Shown: positions 47,022-59,078 of the stretch, one piece after another
Layout: the number at the start of each line of letters is the position of its first letter
Position numbering within the stretch: position 1 is the first letter of the stretch
Assembly (NCBI GenBank): GCA_025667525.1
Contig: CM046876.1
Location: forward strand, 85,167,512 to 85,231,511
DNA: 64,000 nt
Origin: Glebionis coronaria
Taxonomy: Eukaryota; Streptophyta; Magnoliopsida; Asterales; Asteraceae
Reading direction: 5' to 3'
Translations under genes and position numbers: made by a program
The notes under the pieces: generated by a model
The model's database searches: none
The model's input: the letters and a program-made list of their open reading frames with translations, nothing else
Told to the model about the DNA's origin: nothing

Positions 47022-47808
47022 ATCTGTGGTTAGTATTTCGATAAAGGATGTTAAGACATTATTATTTAATGAAATAAAGATTGGATTTCGTTTATTCTTG
47101 TTATTTAATTTTGTGTCCTATTTTACATGTTTTTATCCTTGAATAAAATGTTATGCTAAATGTCTGTTGTCGATTAGTAATATGGGAGTATTACTAAATT
47201 TAGACAATTCAAAATTGCGATAGAGTATACTTGAAAGTATATTGATCGATTTGGAATGATATTCTATGGATCGAATATTGGACTTATCCCAACTATATGA
47301 CTATACTTTATGGATCATTGTCATTAAGTATATCATAAATAATTATCCTTTGACTTGAGATACCAGAAAACTGTTATGAATCTAGTGCATCTCTGTAGAA
47401 TAATCTAACGCTAAACGTAATTGGTAGCTATAAGGGTTATTTTCAGAAGTGTTGCAAAGTTCATTGGTTCTGCTTGTAGTCAATATGGAATTTATTTCCT
47501 CCAATTCGTTTTGGAGGTATAATACAGCTGGGCCCCTCGTGGGATTAGTAAGATGTTTGTGTGGCCACACCCAAATGTGTTTTGGTAATCATATTAATCC
47601 GTGAACGAGAAACAGAAAACTTAATGAAAGGAATACTGAGATCCATATCCTTATTAACGTTGTATTAGAAATAAAAGGATAATAATAATGATGAATCATT
47701 AAAAGGTTTTATCTAGGAGACCTTACTCGAGTTGTACTAGAGGCATTGGTAGTGTAACTAGATGCTAGTCAATGTGATCACACTATATAAATTTGTCTAA
47801 GTGGGAGT
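47022..47808 (+). other. 3' untranslated region of the copia element
   Basis: AT-rich, no ORF over about 60 codons. Ends with TAAGTGGGAG (about 47798-47807), a PPT typical of plant copia elements. Confidence 0.7.
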
Positions 47809-48409
47809 TGAAAGTTTATGGACATAAACTTAGTAGTCGTGTGTTAGGACCGAACTCGAGATTACGGGATTGCACACAATACGTAAAGAGTTAATTATTT
47901 AATTAATGTATTTATTATATTTATTAAATTAAATCGAGCTATATAATATAACGAACGTTATTTATTAAAAGTTAAGTATAAACGGTCGTTATAGAACAAA
48001 AAGGAAAGATGAATAAATTTACGAAACACCCCCTGGGGTGAGACGTATAGTAGGCCAAAAGGGAGGGGGTAAAGGGTTTTTATTAAACTTGGCCTCAAGT
48101 TTAATTACCTATATAAACACCCTTAACCCTCATAATTTTTTCACCCCTTCTCTTCTTTTTCTTGTGCCGATCGCAACACCAAACCAACAAAGGGTTTCGG
48201 TTGGTTTTTTTATTTTTCGATTTAAACTCATAATATAGTCCTATCCCCTCTCTAGGGTTGTTGGGTAGATTTTCTACAAGACGTAGTAGCTCGGTTTACA
48301 CGTGCTAGACTCACGGTTAGCTCATTGTATTACGTGTGTACAAGATCGTAAAATAGTCTTATCATAGACTATATCTTGGTGATCTTACGTAAACGCTAAT
48401 TTTGATACA
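47809..48409 (+). repeat. 3' LTR of the copia element (about 601 bp)
   Basis: The start TGAAAGTTTATGG follows the PPT; an 8-bp stem-loop (AAGTTTAT/ATAAACTT, 47812-47831) supports that boundary. The end TTGATACA is placed where LINE coding sequence resumes at 48410. TATA-like CTATATAAAC at 48109-48118. An alternative start is TGTTAGG at 47842. The 5' LTR is outside the window. Confidence 0.7.
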
Positions 48410-48768
48410 AGCTTGGTAACGGTGAAAAAATTAAATTCTGGGAAGACTTATGGTGCGGACCAGAAACATTGCAAGTAAGGTTTCCAAGGCTCTTCGCTCT
48501 AGAAGAATTCAAAGATCGTCCACCCAACAACATTGTTGAAAATATTCTTACCGATCAAATAGACAGATGCATTTGGAGACGCCCACTTAGAGGAGGACGA
48601 GAAGAGGAAGAGTTGATTAATCTTCGGCCAGTGCTAGATGCTGCTGAGTTCTCTGATCATGAAGATTGCCTTCAATGGTCGCTAACAGATTCAAGAATCT
48701 TCACGTTCAAGTCAATTAGAAACGCCTTAGATAATCTCTGTAAAACCCGCATACTTTTACCATGAATA
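48410..48768 (+). pseudogene. LINE (non-LTR) RT C-terminal fragment
   Basis: Reads GNGEKIKFWEDLWCG, then RFPRLFALE, RRPLRGGREEEE and FTFKSIRNALDN. This is the region before the zinc-binding end of plant LINE ORF2. It is open until a stop at about 48763, where homology ends. The 5' portion should be upstream of the copia insertion, outside the window. It is the oldest layer I can identify on this side. Confidence 0.75.
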
Positions 48769-49249
48769 GTACCCTTATGATCGTACGTACATGATTCGAA
48801 CTTTCCTTTTATTGCACGTTTATGTTTCACGAATAATAATTACAAGTATTACGTACGTGTTATTACACGATAAGTATTTAAGCAAAATAATACACGATAA
48901 TTATTATCAACAATAATTATAATCACGAACATGAAATCATGAACGTAAATAATCACGAAGTTATTATTATGTATTTACGTAATACTTATTATGATTACGT
49001 AAAAATATATATTATGACACGAACGATAAATAAATAAATCACGTAAACACGACACGAGAACACGTAATATTTTAGAACACAAAAAACATCGGGGTTCCCC
49101 TTGTGGGCCCCACCTAGCCGCGACATAGACAAAACAAAGGGGCCAAGCCCACTTTGGTTTTTAGCTAAATAAGAAAAAGGAAGAAACATGTTTTCATTTA
49201 CAGAAGATTAGAAAAATAACAAAAACCCTAGCCTCCTCTTTTTGCTCCC
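48769..49249. other. AT-rich stretch, probable LTR fragment
   Basis: Rich in TTACGT/ACGTAA words, then GGGCCCCACC, GCCCACTTTGG and AAAACCCTAGCC, features seen in many Ty3 LTRs. No ORF, TSD or partner copy in the window. Confidence 0.35.
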
Positions 49250-50929
49250 TGATAGGTGTGAAAACACCCATCTTTTTTACCACTTAATTACAATAATAAC
49301 CGAGCCAAAACGTGTATTTTATGTCTTTTATGTCGGAATTATGCGTGGTTTGTGTTTTTGTTGTGATTTAGGACGAAAAGGTGAAAAGTGAAGAAAACAC
49401 CGCATTCACGGGCTTTTATCGAAGAAAAAGACGAAAGATGAAGTCGAAAGATCAAGAGTGGAAAAAGAACGGAAGTCCAAGACCAATTCTGAAGATTTAT
49501 CGAAGAAAAAGTCAAAAGACGGAAGTTTACTAAAGCCGAAGAACTCGAGTCTTATTTATGAAGAAAATTGAAGACGAGTTCAAAGAAATCCCGAGACAAA
49601 GTCATTAAGTCCAAGATTAACAAACAATTAAGAAGAAAAGGACTCAAGTGTGCAAATAAGGAAAAGAGGAAAGAGGGAGGAAGCTTCCTAAGCTCCTCCC
49701 TAATCACCCCTATAAATAGATTAGGCTTAGTTCATTTCTTGTTGTTGGTGGCTTGACAAACCATCCTTCCACCTTTCATTTCCATGCTTTTACTTTCTTG
49801 CACCTTAATTTTCATGTAATGCACCTTTAAATTTCTTTTAATTCCAAGTAAGTTGACCTTTAAATGTTGTTAATCTTTACCTTATTGCTAATCTCCTTCT
49901 ACCTTTCTTGTTTGATTTTGTTCTTCATTTTCATTGTTTATGTTCTCGAGTTTTTATGATTTTGATCAAGTGGGTTTTGATTTATTTGGCTTTATTTGTT
50001 AGTTTTGATGATTTGTTTTGATTGATTATTGTTAGTTGATGCTTTGTGGTTGTTTTGGTTAAATCTTTTGGTTTGTTTTGGTTAGATTTGATCAAATTCG
50101 TATTCTAATTCACCTTACTGTTCTTCAGGTTCCTGCTTTCTGTATCTTGCCCAGACATTCCGTATAGCCTCCTTATTTTGTCTTCTATTCGGAATATTTA
50201 TATATTCCGGATAGAGTGCTTTCTTGGTCACTTATTCGGAATACTTTTTATTCAGGATAGGGACCTTTATTCGGAATCTTAGGTTATTCCGGATAGGGGC
50301 CTTTATGCGGAATAATTGGTTATTCCGAATAGGGATTTTTATTCCGAGTAACAGTTATTCCGAGTAGAGCATTTTATTCCGCATAGAATTTATTTTCCGC
50401 ATAGCATTTTTTATTATTTCGCATAACAGTTTATTCTGAGTCATCGTTTATTCCGCATAGCATTCAGTTATTCCGCATAGGTCTTTTATTAAGTATAGCA
50501 TTTTATTATTCCACATAGCATTTTATTCAGAATAGGGATTTTATTCCACATAGTATTTTATTCCTCATAGCAGCAATTATTCCGAATAGGGTTTTTCAGT
50601 TTTTAGTTTTAAGCTTTATTTTTCCAGCCTTTTTCTTTATTTGCATTTTAAATTGCTTTCCTTTTAGTTTAAGTTTTAATTTGCGTTACTTACTTTATTT
50701 GCCTTTTGATTTTCTCGTAATTTACTTTTCGCCAAGTTTTTATCTTTTGTTTTCTCTTTTTACCGTCTTTATTTCTATTTGTTTCAAGGCTTTATTTTTT
50801 AATTAGTTTTAGACAACGACAACTCTTTTATTTGATTCACCAAGAACAACTAATCTCTTGCACTTAACCGGAAATCAATTCGAAGAGATTCCGAGAAACG
50901 AACTAATTTCAACTAGTAAAATCTTTACA
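49250..50929 (+). repeat. 5' LTR (1,680 bp) of the Athila/Tat-like element
   Basis: Begins TGATAGGTGTGAAAACACCC (a stem-loop) and ends TTTACA six bases before the PBS. TATA-like CTATAAATAG at about 49710-49719. The first ~517 bases repeat at 54804-55322 with very few differences. Contains the ATTCCG repeat array. Confidence 0.85.
50155..50597 (+). repeat. Degenerate repeat array, core ATTCCGNATAG (about 25 copies)
   Basis: Variants such as TTATTCCGCATAG, TATTCCGAATAG, TATTCCGGATAG and TATTCGGAAT recur every 13-25 bases over about 440 bp. The core is nearly self-complementary, so both strands show it. It is within the LTR, downstream of the TATA box, and noncoding. Confidence 0.85.
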
Positions 50930-50935
50930 TTAAAA

Positions 50936-50950
50936 TGGCGCCGCTGCCGA
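50936..50950 (+). other. Primer binding site, tRNA-Asp type
   Basis: TGGCGCCGCTGCCGA closely resembles the TGGCGCCGTTGCC PBS of Athila/Tat elements. Six bases after the LTR. Confidence 0.8.
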
Positions 50951-51098
50951 CTCTTTTCGTGAGGATTAAAGGTTTTTGTGAGAGACGCGTTGGATTTTGG
51001 GATCCGTTCACTTGTGAACGTTATTTTGTGTATAAAAATTTTCAAAAATCCCAAACACATTTGAAAAATCTTAAAAAGCATTTCTTTTTTCAAAGTTT

Positions 51099-52787
51099 TT
51101 GCACCAAAAATATTCTTCTTGCTTATCTATTTTCTTTATGGATTTTTATGTCCATTGCGTCGGGTGTGGGAGACGATTGTACGGGAACGACTCTTGTCAA
51201 TGGTGTACATGTGAGCGGTGCGGAAACGATATCAAAGATACACAATTAATACCAGGATTTTGTCCTTTGTGCCACTCACTTAATTCATCCTTTTTGAACC
51301 CACCTACTCTTTCCCCGTACATCTATTGTGGAAGCGATTCTCATTGGCATGTTTCGTGCCCGGTTCAATACCCGTCTGTTCACGGACAAGAACCGGGGTA
51401 CAATTATGACAATGAAAATAGCTATCCACAAGACGCACCCGACTTTTCTCCTTACCCTTCTTGCCAAAATTGTGGGGGTCCTCATGATTCTTCTTATTGT
51501 CAACCAATGAATTATTATGAGCAAAATCCGTGTCCTCAATTTTCTTCACCTATGGATTATTACGAACCAAACCCGGTTTCTAATTCTTCTCAACCGATGA
51601 ACTACTATGAGCCACAACCATGCTATAATTCAGGTTTTCAGCATTTTGAGCCCCCACAACACCCCATCGATCATCAACCCTCCTTCGCACATTTGAGCTC
51701 CCACGAACAATGGGGTACTCTTGTTAAGCAAGGTCAACAACTTCAAGAAGCTTTCACCAAGATCATCGAGAAATGTCAAGAGGATCAACGACAGGAGCAA
51801 ATATCGAATATCGAGACTTATACTCCTCCTCCGGTGTATCCATACTATTACGATGATGATGATGATGAGCCTACTATTTCTTGGAATGATCTTACTGCTC
51901 AATGTCCTAGTGCTATTGTCATCCCTCCTCTCAACATCCCAAACGTGTCTAAGGATTGTGATTCGTTGAATGAGCTTAGTGATGTTGGTCTCGATAAATT
52001 ATGTGATGATGAGGTTTGTGACTTACCTGCTATAGAGCCTGAGGACGACGTTGCTCTTACGGAAGAGGTCGATCCTATTGATGACGATTTTTCTCCAAGC
52101 TATGAGAATTTCACTTTTGAAATTTCTCAATCTCCACCGGGAGATGCGGGCGATGACGATTTATTCTCTTCGGCTTACGAGAAGTTCACCGATGACCTTG
52201 ATCTTGTGGATGAGGTGGAAGACATGCTTCTTCGCGATAGATTACGGAAAGTCCACCTTCTTATTGCTCAAATCGAAGAGTTGACTTCTCCTTCTCTTTC
52301 CGATTCTTTGCCTCCATCTATTCCTCCCGTTGAAGATAATGACCCATTGCTGGAAGAAATCGACATTCACTCCATACCACCAGGTAATGATGACGATGAC
52401 ATGGAGGGGGGCATTCTTTTTGATAATTTGCTGCAAGAAGGTATTGTCCCAAGTCCCCCTCTCGAGCACCTTTCATCCTCCCCTTTAGCCATTATCACGG
52501 AGGATGAGTGCTTTGACCCGGGAGGTGACATTGATTATGCTATGATTGATAACAATACGGGTTTGCCGTTTTCTCAGCATCCATTGTCTTTGGGGGAGGA
52601 CAATGTGCTTACTTTACCCACCCCACCTCCCGTGGATCTTGAATTCACATACTTCTCGTATGTCGAAAGGGTTTTTCTCCCATTCAAGACTTATCCTCCC
52701 GCCTCTCCTTTGTTAATGTCAACCGGGAACGAGGACAAGGTCTTTGATCCCGTTATTGCATTCGAGGCTTCCCCATGGACTATTTAA
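51099..52787 (+). CDS. Cys-rich, acidic retroelement ORF (562 aa), gag-like, function unknown
   Basis: The only long ORF of this element. It has a Cys-rich N-terminus (about residues 20-60, several CxxC pairs), a degenerate knuckle YCGSDSHWHVSC, a clear one CQNCGGPHDSSYC (about 125-137), then three PM(N/D)YYE repeats (about 138-175), a Gln-rich helix, a YYDDDDDE run, and a long acidic Pro-rich C-terminal half. Tandem zinc knuckles suggest nucleic acid binding, but I see no capsid domain. Similar proteins occur in Asteraceae from memory, usually filed as RT-domain proteins, although no RT is present here. The frame is intact, and this is the first long ATG frame after the PBS. Confidence 0.75.
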   Translation: MHQKYSSCLSIFFMDFYVHCVGCGRRLYGNDSCQWCTCERCGNDIKDTQLIPGFCPLCHSLNSSFLNPPTLSPYIYCGSDSHWHVSCPVQYPSVHGQEPGYNYDNENSYPQDAPDFSPYPSCQNCGGPHDSSYCQPMNYYEQNPCPQFSSPMDYYEPNPVSNSSQPMNYYEPQPCYNSGFQHFEPPQHPIDHQPSFAHLSSHEQWGTLVKQGQQLQEAFTKIIEKCQEDQRQEQISNIETYTPPPVYPYYYDDDDDEPTISWNDLTAQCPSAIVIPPLNIPNVSKDCDSLNELSDVGLDKLCDDEVCDLPAIEPEDDVALTEEVDPIDDDFSPSYENFTFEISQSPPGDAGDDDLFSSAYEKFTDDLDLVDEVEDMLLRDRLRKVHLLIAQIEELTSPSLSDSLPPSIPPVEDNDPLLEEIDIHSIPPGNDDDDMEGGILFDNLLQEGIVPSPPLEHLSSSPLAIITEDECFDPGGDIDYAMIDNNTGLPFSQHPLSLGEDNVLTLPTPPPVDLEFTYFSYVERVFLPFKTYPPASPLLMSTGNEDKVFDPVIAFEASPWTI

Positions 52788-54803
52788 TTCGGGGACGCGT
52801 CAGGCTCGTGACTCGGTTAATATAAACAAGCGCTTTTTGGGAGGCAACCCAATTATCTATCTATCTTTACCATAAGTGTAGGGGGAGCCCCGTGGTGTTT
52901 CTTGCTTTCTTTCTTATCATGTGCAGGGATTAGAGCTTCAAAGACACACTCTTGATGACTTTTGACGAACCGTGATTCTGTGTCCACTTCTTCCCGGTTC
53001 TATCCTAAACTCTTTTCGATTCACTATTTTATATTTTCCAATATTAAAATAGGAATCTCTTTAGTTGTCTCTTCCTTAGCGAGATTTAAACAAAGTGCAC
53101 AATGTCCTAAGTGTAGGGGAGTTTACTCCCACATGGTTAAACATTGAGGACAATGTTTATATTCAGTGTAGGGGGACTTCTATCGAAGTTAAGTGGCCTT
53201 TTCCTTGTATTTGTCCTCATTTTAACTGGAAAATTTGATTTTTTGACATTTTTCAAAAATTTTAATCTATTTTGGCCTAGTAGTATAGTTGTTTTTACCT
53301 TTGTATAGTTATTTTATTTCCTTATTAGAATAAATTTTTAATAAAGTGGTTTTAATTTTCAAACGTTGTGAATCTTTTGACTCAACCCGAGTTTACTTGT
53401 CTAAGTTTACTCTAGCTAGTATCCTTAACGTGTTTAAGTCAAGTTTTGCTAGGCTTTTATATAGGGAGCTATAAAACGCGAAAGTCTTAACTCTCACAGG
53501 TTAAGAACAAGAACTTTTCGCAAGTTCCTATAATTGCTCCTACAGAGTCGTTTATCAAGGGAACTTTAAAATGCGATTTCTAAACTTGAAAAAGTCTAAG
53601 AATTTGCAAGATCCTATAGGCGACTCGAAAACCCAAAACTTTGATTTAATAGGCTAAGCATCCACGAGTCTCATTACTTGAGATTTTAAACTATGGAGAA
53701 CGAGAGATGATAGAGCCTATTATAAGTTCGGTATTCTTTCGTGAATTTATGTGAGTTGATTATAAGCATATTCTCCCATCGCTTGCTAATAAATTTATCT
53801 GCAATACATAAGGTTGTACGAGTTGATTATAAGCCCAAGATCGTTTAATAGTTGCTCGGTATGGATTAGAGTTCATAGCCAAGGCATAACTTATTGAAGC
53901 GGGATGCGAAGATTGGCGAGTCCAAAAAGGTCCTAACAAGACATGAGGGCTACATTTTTTTGCTAAAGATCCAAAAGTGATGTGAAGAATCATTTATCGA
54001 AAATCAATATGAAGGATCGAGACACACGACGAAAAGCAAAAATCTCCCCAAAAGTCATGGAAAAGTGTATCCGAAAAGACCCTAACAAGGTATGAGGATA
54101 AATAGATCCAAGTCATTAAAGGAGGCGGATCGTTGTATATCAAAGTCCAAAATAAAGATTTGAGAAAAATGAAGAAGTCGTGGTCCAAGTATGAATCTCT
54201 CAAAACTTCAAGTGAAGAAATTCCTATATGAAAAGAAGACCATAATTTCATGAACATCTCTCAAGGTTTGAAGTATGAAGTCGCTGCCAAATATCGGTCC
54301 GAGAAAGGTCTCAAATCACGAAGCGAGTTATGCCAAGATATGAACTTTATGAGGCCCCGAGAAGCAGTTTTAAAAGATTTTGTCCTTTAGCTAACTATTG
54401 ATTAAATCGTTCACTTTATTTTCGGCCTAAATAACTATCGAAATAAGTCAAAAATGCATCCTCGTGATCATTCAAGACAACAATAAAATATAAGAGATAC
54501 CCCTAGGAATAAGGGAGTCTAAGTGAATAATTGGCCCATATGAGTTCGTGTTAGTTTACTAACTTATAATAACAATGATCTCGTTTCTAAGCTTGGTTTG
54601 GAGAAAGTGAAAACTTGAGGATGATGATCATTCACGACTTTTCCAAAAACCAAAGGTATGATTTTGATTTCTTTACTTTGAATGTTTGTAGTTTTCTATC
54701 TCTTTAATAAAGGCCAAGGTGGATTGATTTTGATGAAAATGTAAACGTGCTTTGTAACTAATGCATTGCATGAGGACATTGCAATGGTTAAGTGTAGGGG
54801 ATT
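52788..54803 (+). other. Noncoding 3' region with repeated PPT-like motifs
   Basis: AAGTGTAGGGG(G/A)-type blocks occur at 52874, 53109, 53165 and 54790, the last next to the 3' LTR. ATTGAGGACA phrases precede two of them. A degenerate internal repeat (CCTAACAAG(A/G), TATGAGG) lies around 53930-54090. No coding potential above about 90 codons. Confidence 0.6.
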
Positions 54804-55322
54804 AGATAGGTGTGAAAACACCCATCCTTTTTACCACTTAATTACAATAATAACCGAGCCAAAACGTGTATTTTATGTCATTTATGTCAGAATTATGCGT
54901 GGTTTGTGTTTTTGTTGTGATTTAGGACGAAAAGGTGAAAAGTGGAGAAAACACGGTATTTACGGGCTTTTATCAAAGAAAAAGACGAAAGATGAAGTCG
55001 AAAGATCAAGAGTGGAAAAAGAACGGAAGTCCAAGACCAATTCTGAAGATTTATCGAAGAAAAAGTCAAAAGACGGAAGTTTACTAAAAGCCGAAGAACT
55101 CGAGTCTTATTTATGAAGAAAATTCAAGACGAGTTCAAAGAAATCCCGAGACAAAGTCATTAAGTCCAAGATTAACAAACAATTAAGAAGAAAAGGACTC
55201 AAGTGTGCAAATAAGGAAAAGAGGAAAGAGGAAGGAAGCTTCCTAAGCTCCTCCCTAATCACCCCTATAAATAGATTAGGCTTAGTTCATTTCTTGTTGT
55301 TGGTGGCTTGACAAACCATCCT
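54804..55322 (+). repeat. Truncated 3' LTR of the Athila/Tat-like element (519 bp)
   Basis: Near-identical to 49250-49767, then ends abruptly after GACAAACCATCC. The first base is A in place of T. TATA box retained at about 55265. The ORF across 54766-55116 is incidental. Confidence 0.88.
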
Positions 55323-55662
55323 ACCCTAGGACTTCAAGGGCTGCGTGAATTATGTTTCGTATAACAAACTTGATGAAATGTCTATCAAGTGAAAATCTGA
55401 TTACTTCTTGATAAAGTTTAGATCGGCGAAAAGTTGCATTCATCAAAAAACCATGAACATCATGGATAGAGAAAGTAAGTCAATATTAAGCTTGATTGTA
55501 TTCCCGTAGTTATGTTTGATGAAACTCGCGTATTGTAATGAAATACACTTTTTAGGAAAGACCGAATGTGGATGAAATACCCATATGGCTATATCTCTAT
55601 AAGAAGCGAGTAGTAAGATAAATCGATCTTTGAGGACAAAGATCCTGTTTAGAGGTAAATGC
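55323..55662 (+). pseudogene. Degenerate 3' end of a Ty3 (chromovirus-like) pol
   Basis: Weak similarity to Ty3 pol C-termini in shifting frames (IMDRESKS, then WMKYPYG like the MKxKYPxLF end), followed by TTTGAGGACAAAGATCC and a degraded PPT (TTTAGAGGTAAATGC) before the LTR. Many stops. Assignment rests mainly on the junction layout. Confidence 0.45.
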
Positions 55663-58600
55663 TGTGACAATCCGTCAATTTATGGTTGATATTTTATTCT
55701 CAAGTATTATTTAAAAATATTATTTTAATGTTATATTATGAACTCACTCATTTTTGGGAAGAAATTTGGGTTTACGTCTTGAAGTAGCATCGACTACTTT
55801 TAAACCGGAGAATTCTACGTTGCGTGCTTACGTTTACACACACCGTTTTGGTGACAGTCCGACATTTCAGGAAATAAATTTATCAATGAATGTTATTTTG
55901 TAATTTTAAATTTGTGTTGGTTCATAAACTCACAAATTTACGAGATGAGATTAGGACTTACGTGCATAATTTAACGTCCTTTACGACTAAACCGGAAACC
56001 CTAGGTTTACGTATTTACGTTTTTGAACTCCGTTTTTGATGAGACAATTTTTATTAGATTCGTTTTGTGCCGTTGATTCATAATTTATAAAAACATTTTT
56101 TGTAAAACGACCCGAGGGCATGTAAATCGAGGAAACTAGAATCGATGAGTACCCGTAAATTAGTGGAGATGAGACAATTGGGACACTTGTCCCACCCCCA
56201 CTAAATAAAACGGAAAGAACAAGCTTCTAAAGGACACATGTCCATCACATTTGACCAAAACTTGAAAACAAGCTAACTTAAACCACTTTCTCTCATTCTA
56301 ACATGCAAACCACTCTCAAAAACTCACAACTCTCTCTCTCTCACTCACTTTGACCGTCCATATCACCACCACCACCACCATGTTCATAAAAAATCTAGCC
56401 ATAACCCAAGGCTATAATCAACATATGTTGAAGCCTAGTTGAAGTTATGAAGATTGGAGGTGATTTTAACAACTAGCATGGAATTTACACGGAGATCAAT
56501 GGCTGATTTTCAAGAAGATATCCATGAATATGAAGATCTCAAGGAATTCATTTGCCAAATTGAAGGTTTGGTAACAAGGAACCAAACCTTGTTCATCAAA
56601 AACTCATCATTTTATCACTTTGGTGGTATAAGGATTATTCTTCCTATCATCTTGTTATTTTGAATATGTAATCTTGTATTTTCTTCATTTATGTATATGT
56701 ATATGATGATGAATTATGATCAAAATTATTATGTGGGGATCATGTGTTGATAAATTTGATTAAAAAGATTGAAAACTATATGAAAGAATGATAAAATCAT
56801 GATTAAAAGTGTAGGCTGTATAAAACAGAGAATAACCATATCATAACTTGTTAAAATGGCATAGGTTATTTAATATACAGTAAGGTATATGGCTTATACA
56901 CATGTGGAGAGTTGTCCATACAATGGAATCCTTAAAATGAGTGAGATATGATCAAAACAATATTGGAGTACAAATCTGCATAGACTGTTTTGGACGAATT
57001 TATTAAAATACTTAGAGGTTGATTCATCAGTAGCTATAACAGAGTTAAATGAAGCACTTATCATTTAGTTTCTGCTATAAAAAATTTAGGTGCTATCTCC
57101 TTATAGAACTCTAGATAAGGATGTTTTAGTGGACTGAATATTTAGGATCAGATTTTGTAAAATAAAAAGTATATAATATAAGCACTCAAATTATGTACTT
57201 ATAAAATATACATATATAAAAATCCACTAGTTACTAATAATAATTATAAATGAGAGTTATATATTATGATATTAAAATGAGACATTTTATATAATTTACA
57301 AGTACAAACATTTTACAAGTTATAAAAACTGTATACATAAGTTTTACGTCTTTTCGGCTAAAACCGAAAGACTAACGTTTTTGTCAAATAAAACTTAGAC
57401 GATCGGACCCGTCTAATGTAAACTTTTTATAAACTCACATACTGATGTATAAACTTATATAACAATTAAAAACCGATAAAACCCGAGCTTTATAACAAAT
57501 GGACATTAACGGGCCAAATTAGCCTTATTGGACTATTAACCCAACTAATTGGGCTAAACACTAATGGACTTATTCATTGGGCTTAACCCACTTGGGCCCA
57601 ACATGTAAGTATAGGGCTGATTTTAAAAGAATAATTGGACTAATATAATGTAATGGGCTTATAATGGGCTTATTGGGCCTTAACAAGTAAAGAAGTTAAA
57701 CTAGTGAAACTTGTATAAAATTTTACCAACACATAACACTATAATGAGTGAATAAAGATGTACAATCCCACTTGATCATCATCATATTTATAAAATCATC
57801 ATATATATACATAGCCATTGTTTTTATAAATTCATTGGACAAGAGTCTAAGACAAGTATTATTTGTCTAGGTTTCCGCGATTGAAGCACGTACCGTGCAT
57901 CCAAATCGCCGATAACCGCCTTTCCCAATCAACGTGAGTTCATAGCCTCGCACTATTTTAAATGTTTTTATGAAATGTTTTATAAACCCGCGAGGGATAT
58001 AACATGTTAGTTTTAATAAAATAGGACACCATTTGTCCCGATTGTTTGTTTATTAATTTGGACCCGAATGATTGTATGACCCGATGAATGATTATATGAC
58101 CCGATGAATGAGATAAAATGGATTATTTTAGTTAGGTTATGTCACTAAAAGTCCCATTAGCATGAATTGTGAACTACCAGGATTTGGTAGACTCTTATGC
58201 ATATAATAGTACTATTTGGGGAAGATCACCCTATCTCACGCCTTGACGGTTGATCCCCGTCGTGCCACATTGATTGGTAAGCGAATTTATGTATGAGAAG
58301 ATTTACATAAGCGTGATTATTGTGACGACACGCTGTTTTAGATGGGAAAATGAGTTTCGGGTTAGCTACCCGTTGTTTGATTATAGTAAGGTAGCAATGT
58401 CATGCGGCTTATAATAATCCAATAACGAACATACTACTATACGCATTGAATTACAATATATTGCCTGACTAGCAATACGGGGTCTTATTATTGATATTAT
58501 GTTCGTGTTTTGGTTTTACATAACCATTTTCTTATAACGGTTTTTATTAAACTCTATACAACGTTATAAAACGTATTGTATGATGTTTTTACGACAATGG

Positions 58601-59078
58601 ATTGTATAATGGATTTGAAGGCTGAAGCCTATATTATGATTTACGACTAAGAGTTGTATAAAATATCTTTGGCCTATTTTACGGCCTACTATAAAGATTT
58701 GTACAAAATGACTTTCGTTAATAATTTTATACTGATGATATATTAATGGATTTCATTAAACTCTATGAATTAACTCGGCGTTTTCGCTGACCTTTTGTTT
58801 TAACATGTTTTTTCTCAGGTACTTGAAGGTAATTCTCGGGAAGACGACAAGAATTCATGGCCCGCACTTAAATAACAATTTCCATTCAAATGCTTTGTAA
58901 AAATTGTATGAAATATTATGACTTAGGACCTATGTAAAATTTATATTCATGAATGGAAAATGCTTTATTATTAAACGATGCGATTTTTATGCGTTGTCTA
59001 TAATTTGAGTAATGTGTTATCCCGTAACACCAACGACTCTTCCGCTGAACTAAAGTATGAATATTTCGGGGTGTTACA
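55663..59078 (+). repeat. Large Ty3-type LTR (3,416 bp)
   Basis: Begins TGTGACAATCCG and ends GGGGTGTTACA, the termini typical of Del/Tekay chromovirus LTRs. Noncoding; small ORFs such as 56454-56663 have no recognisable content. Preceded by a 3' pol/PPT-like sequence and followed directly by mid-gag coding sequence, with no clear PBS. Confidence 0.75.

Larger units (their letters stand above)
49250..55322 (+). mobile_element. Athila/Tat-like Ty3 element with a single Cys-rich ORF, no RT; 3' LTR truncated
   Basis: LTR 49250-50929, tRNA-Asp-type PBS at 50936, one ORF (51099-52787), a 2-kb noncoding 3' region with several PPT-like motifs, and the first 519 bp of the 3' LTR from 54804. No protease, RT, RNase H or integrase is encoded, so movement would need a partner element. 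The 3' LTR is cut at about 55322 by sequence of another element, so no TSD can be tested. Confidence 0.82.

Noticed and set aside
54766..55116. 116-aa ORF spanning PPT and 3' LTR
   Set aside because: Lies across noncoding PPT/LTR sequence and its LTR part is not open in the 5' LTR copy.
56454..56663. 69-aa ORF in the large LTR
   Set aside because: No homology I recognise; chance ORF in an LTR with CT-rich and CACCAC repeats.
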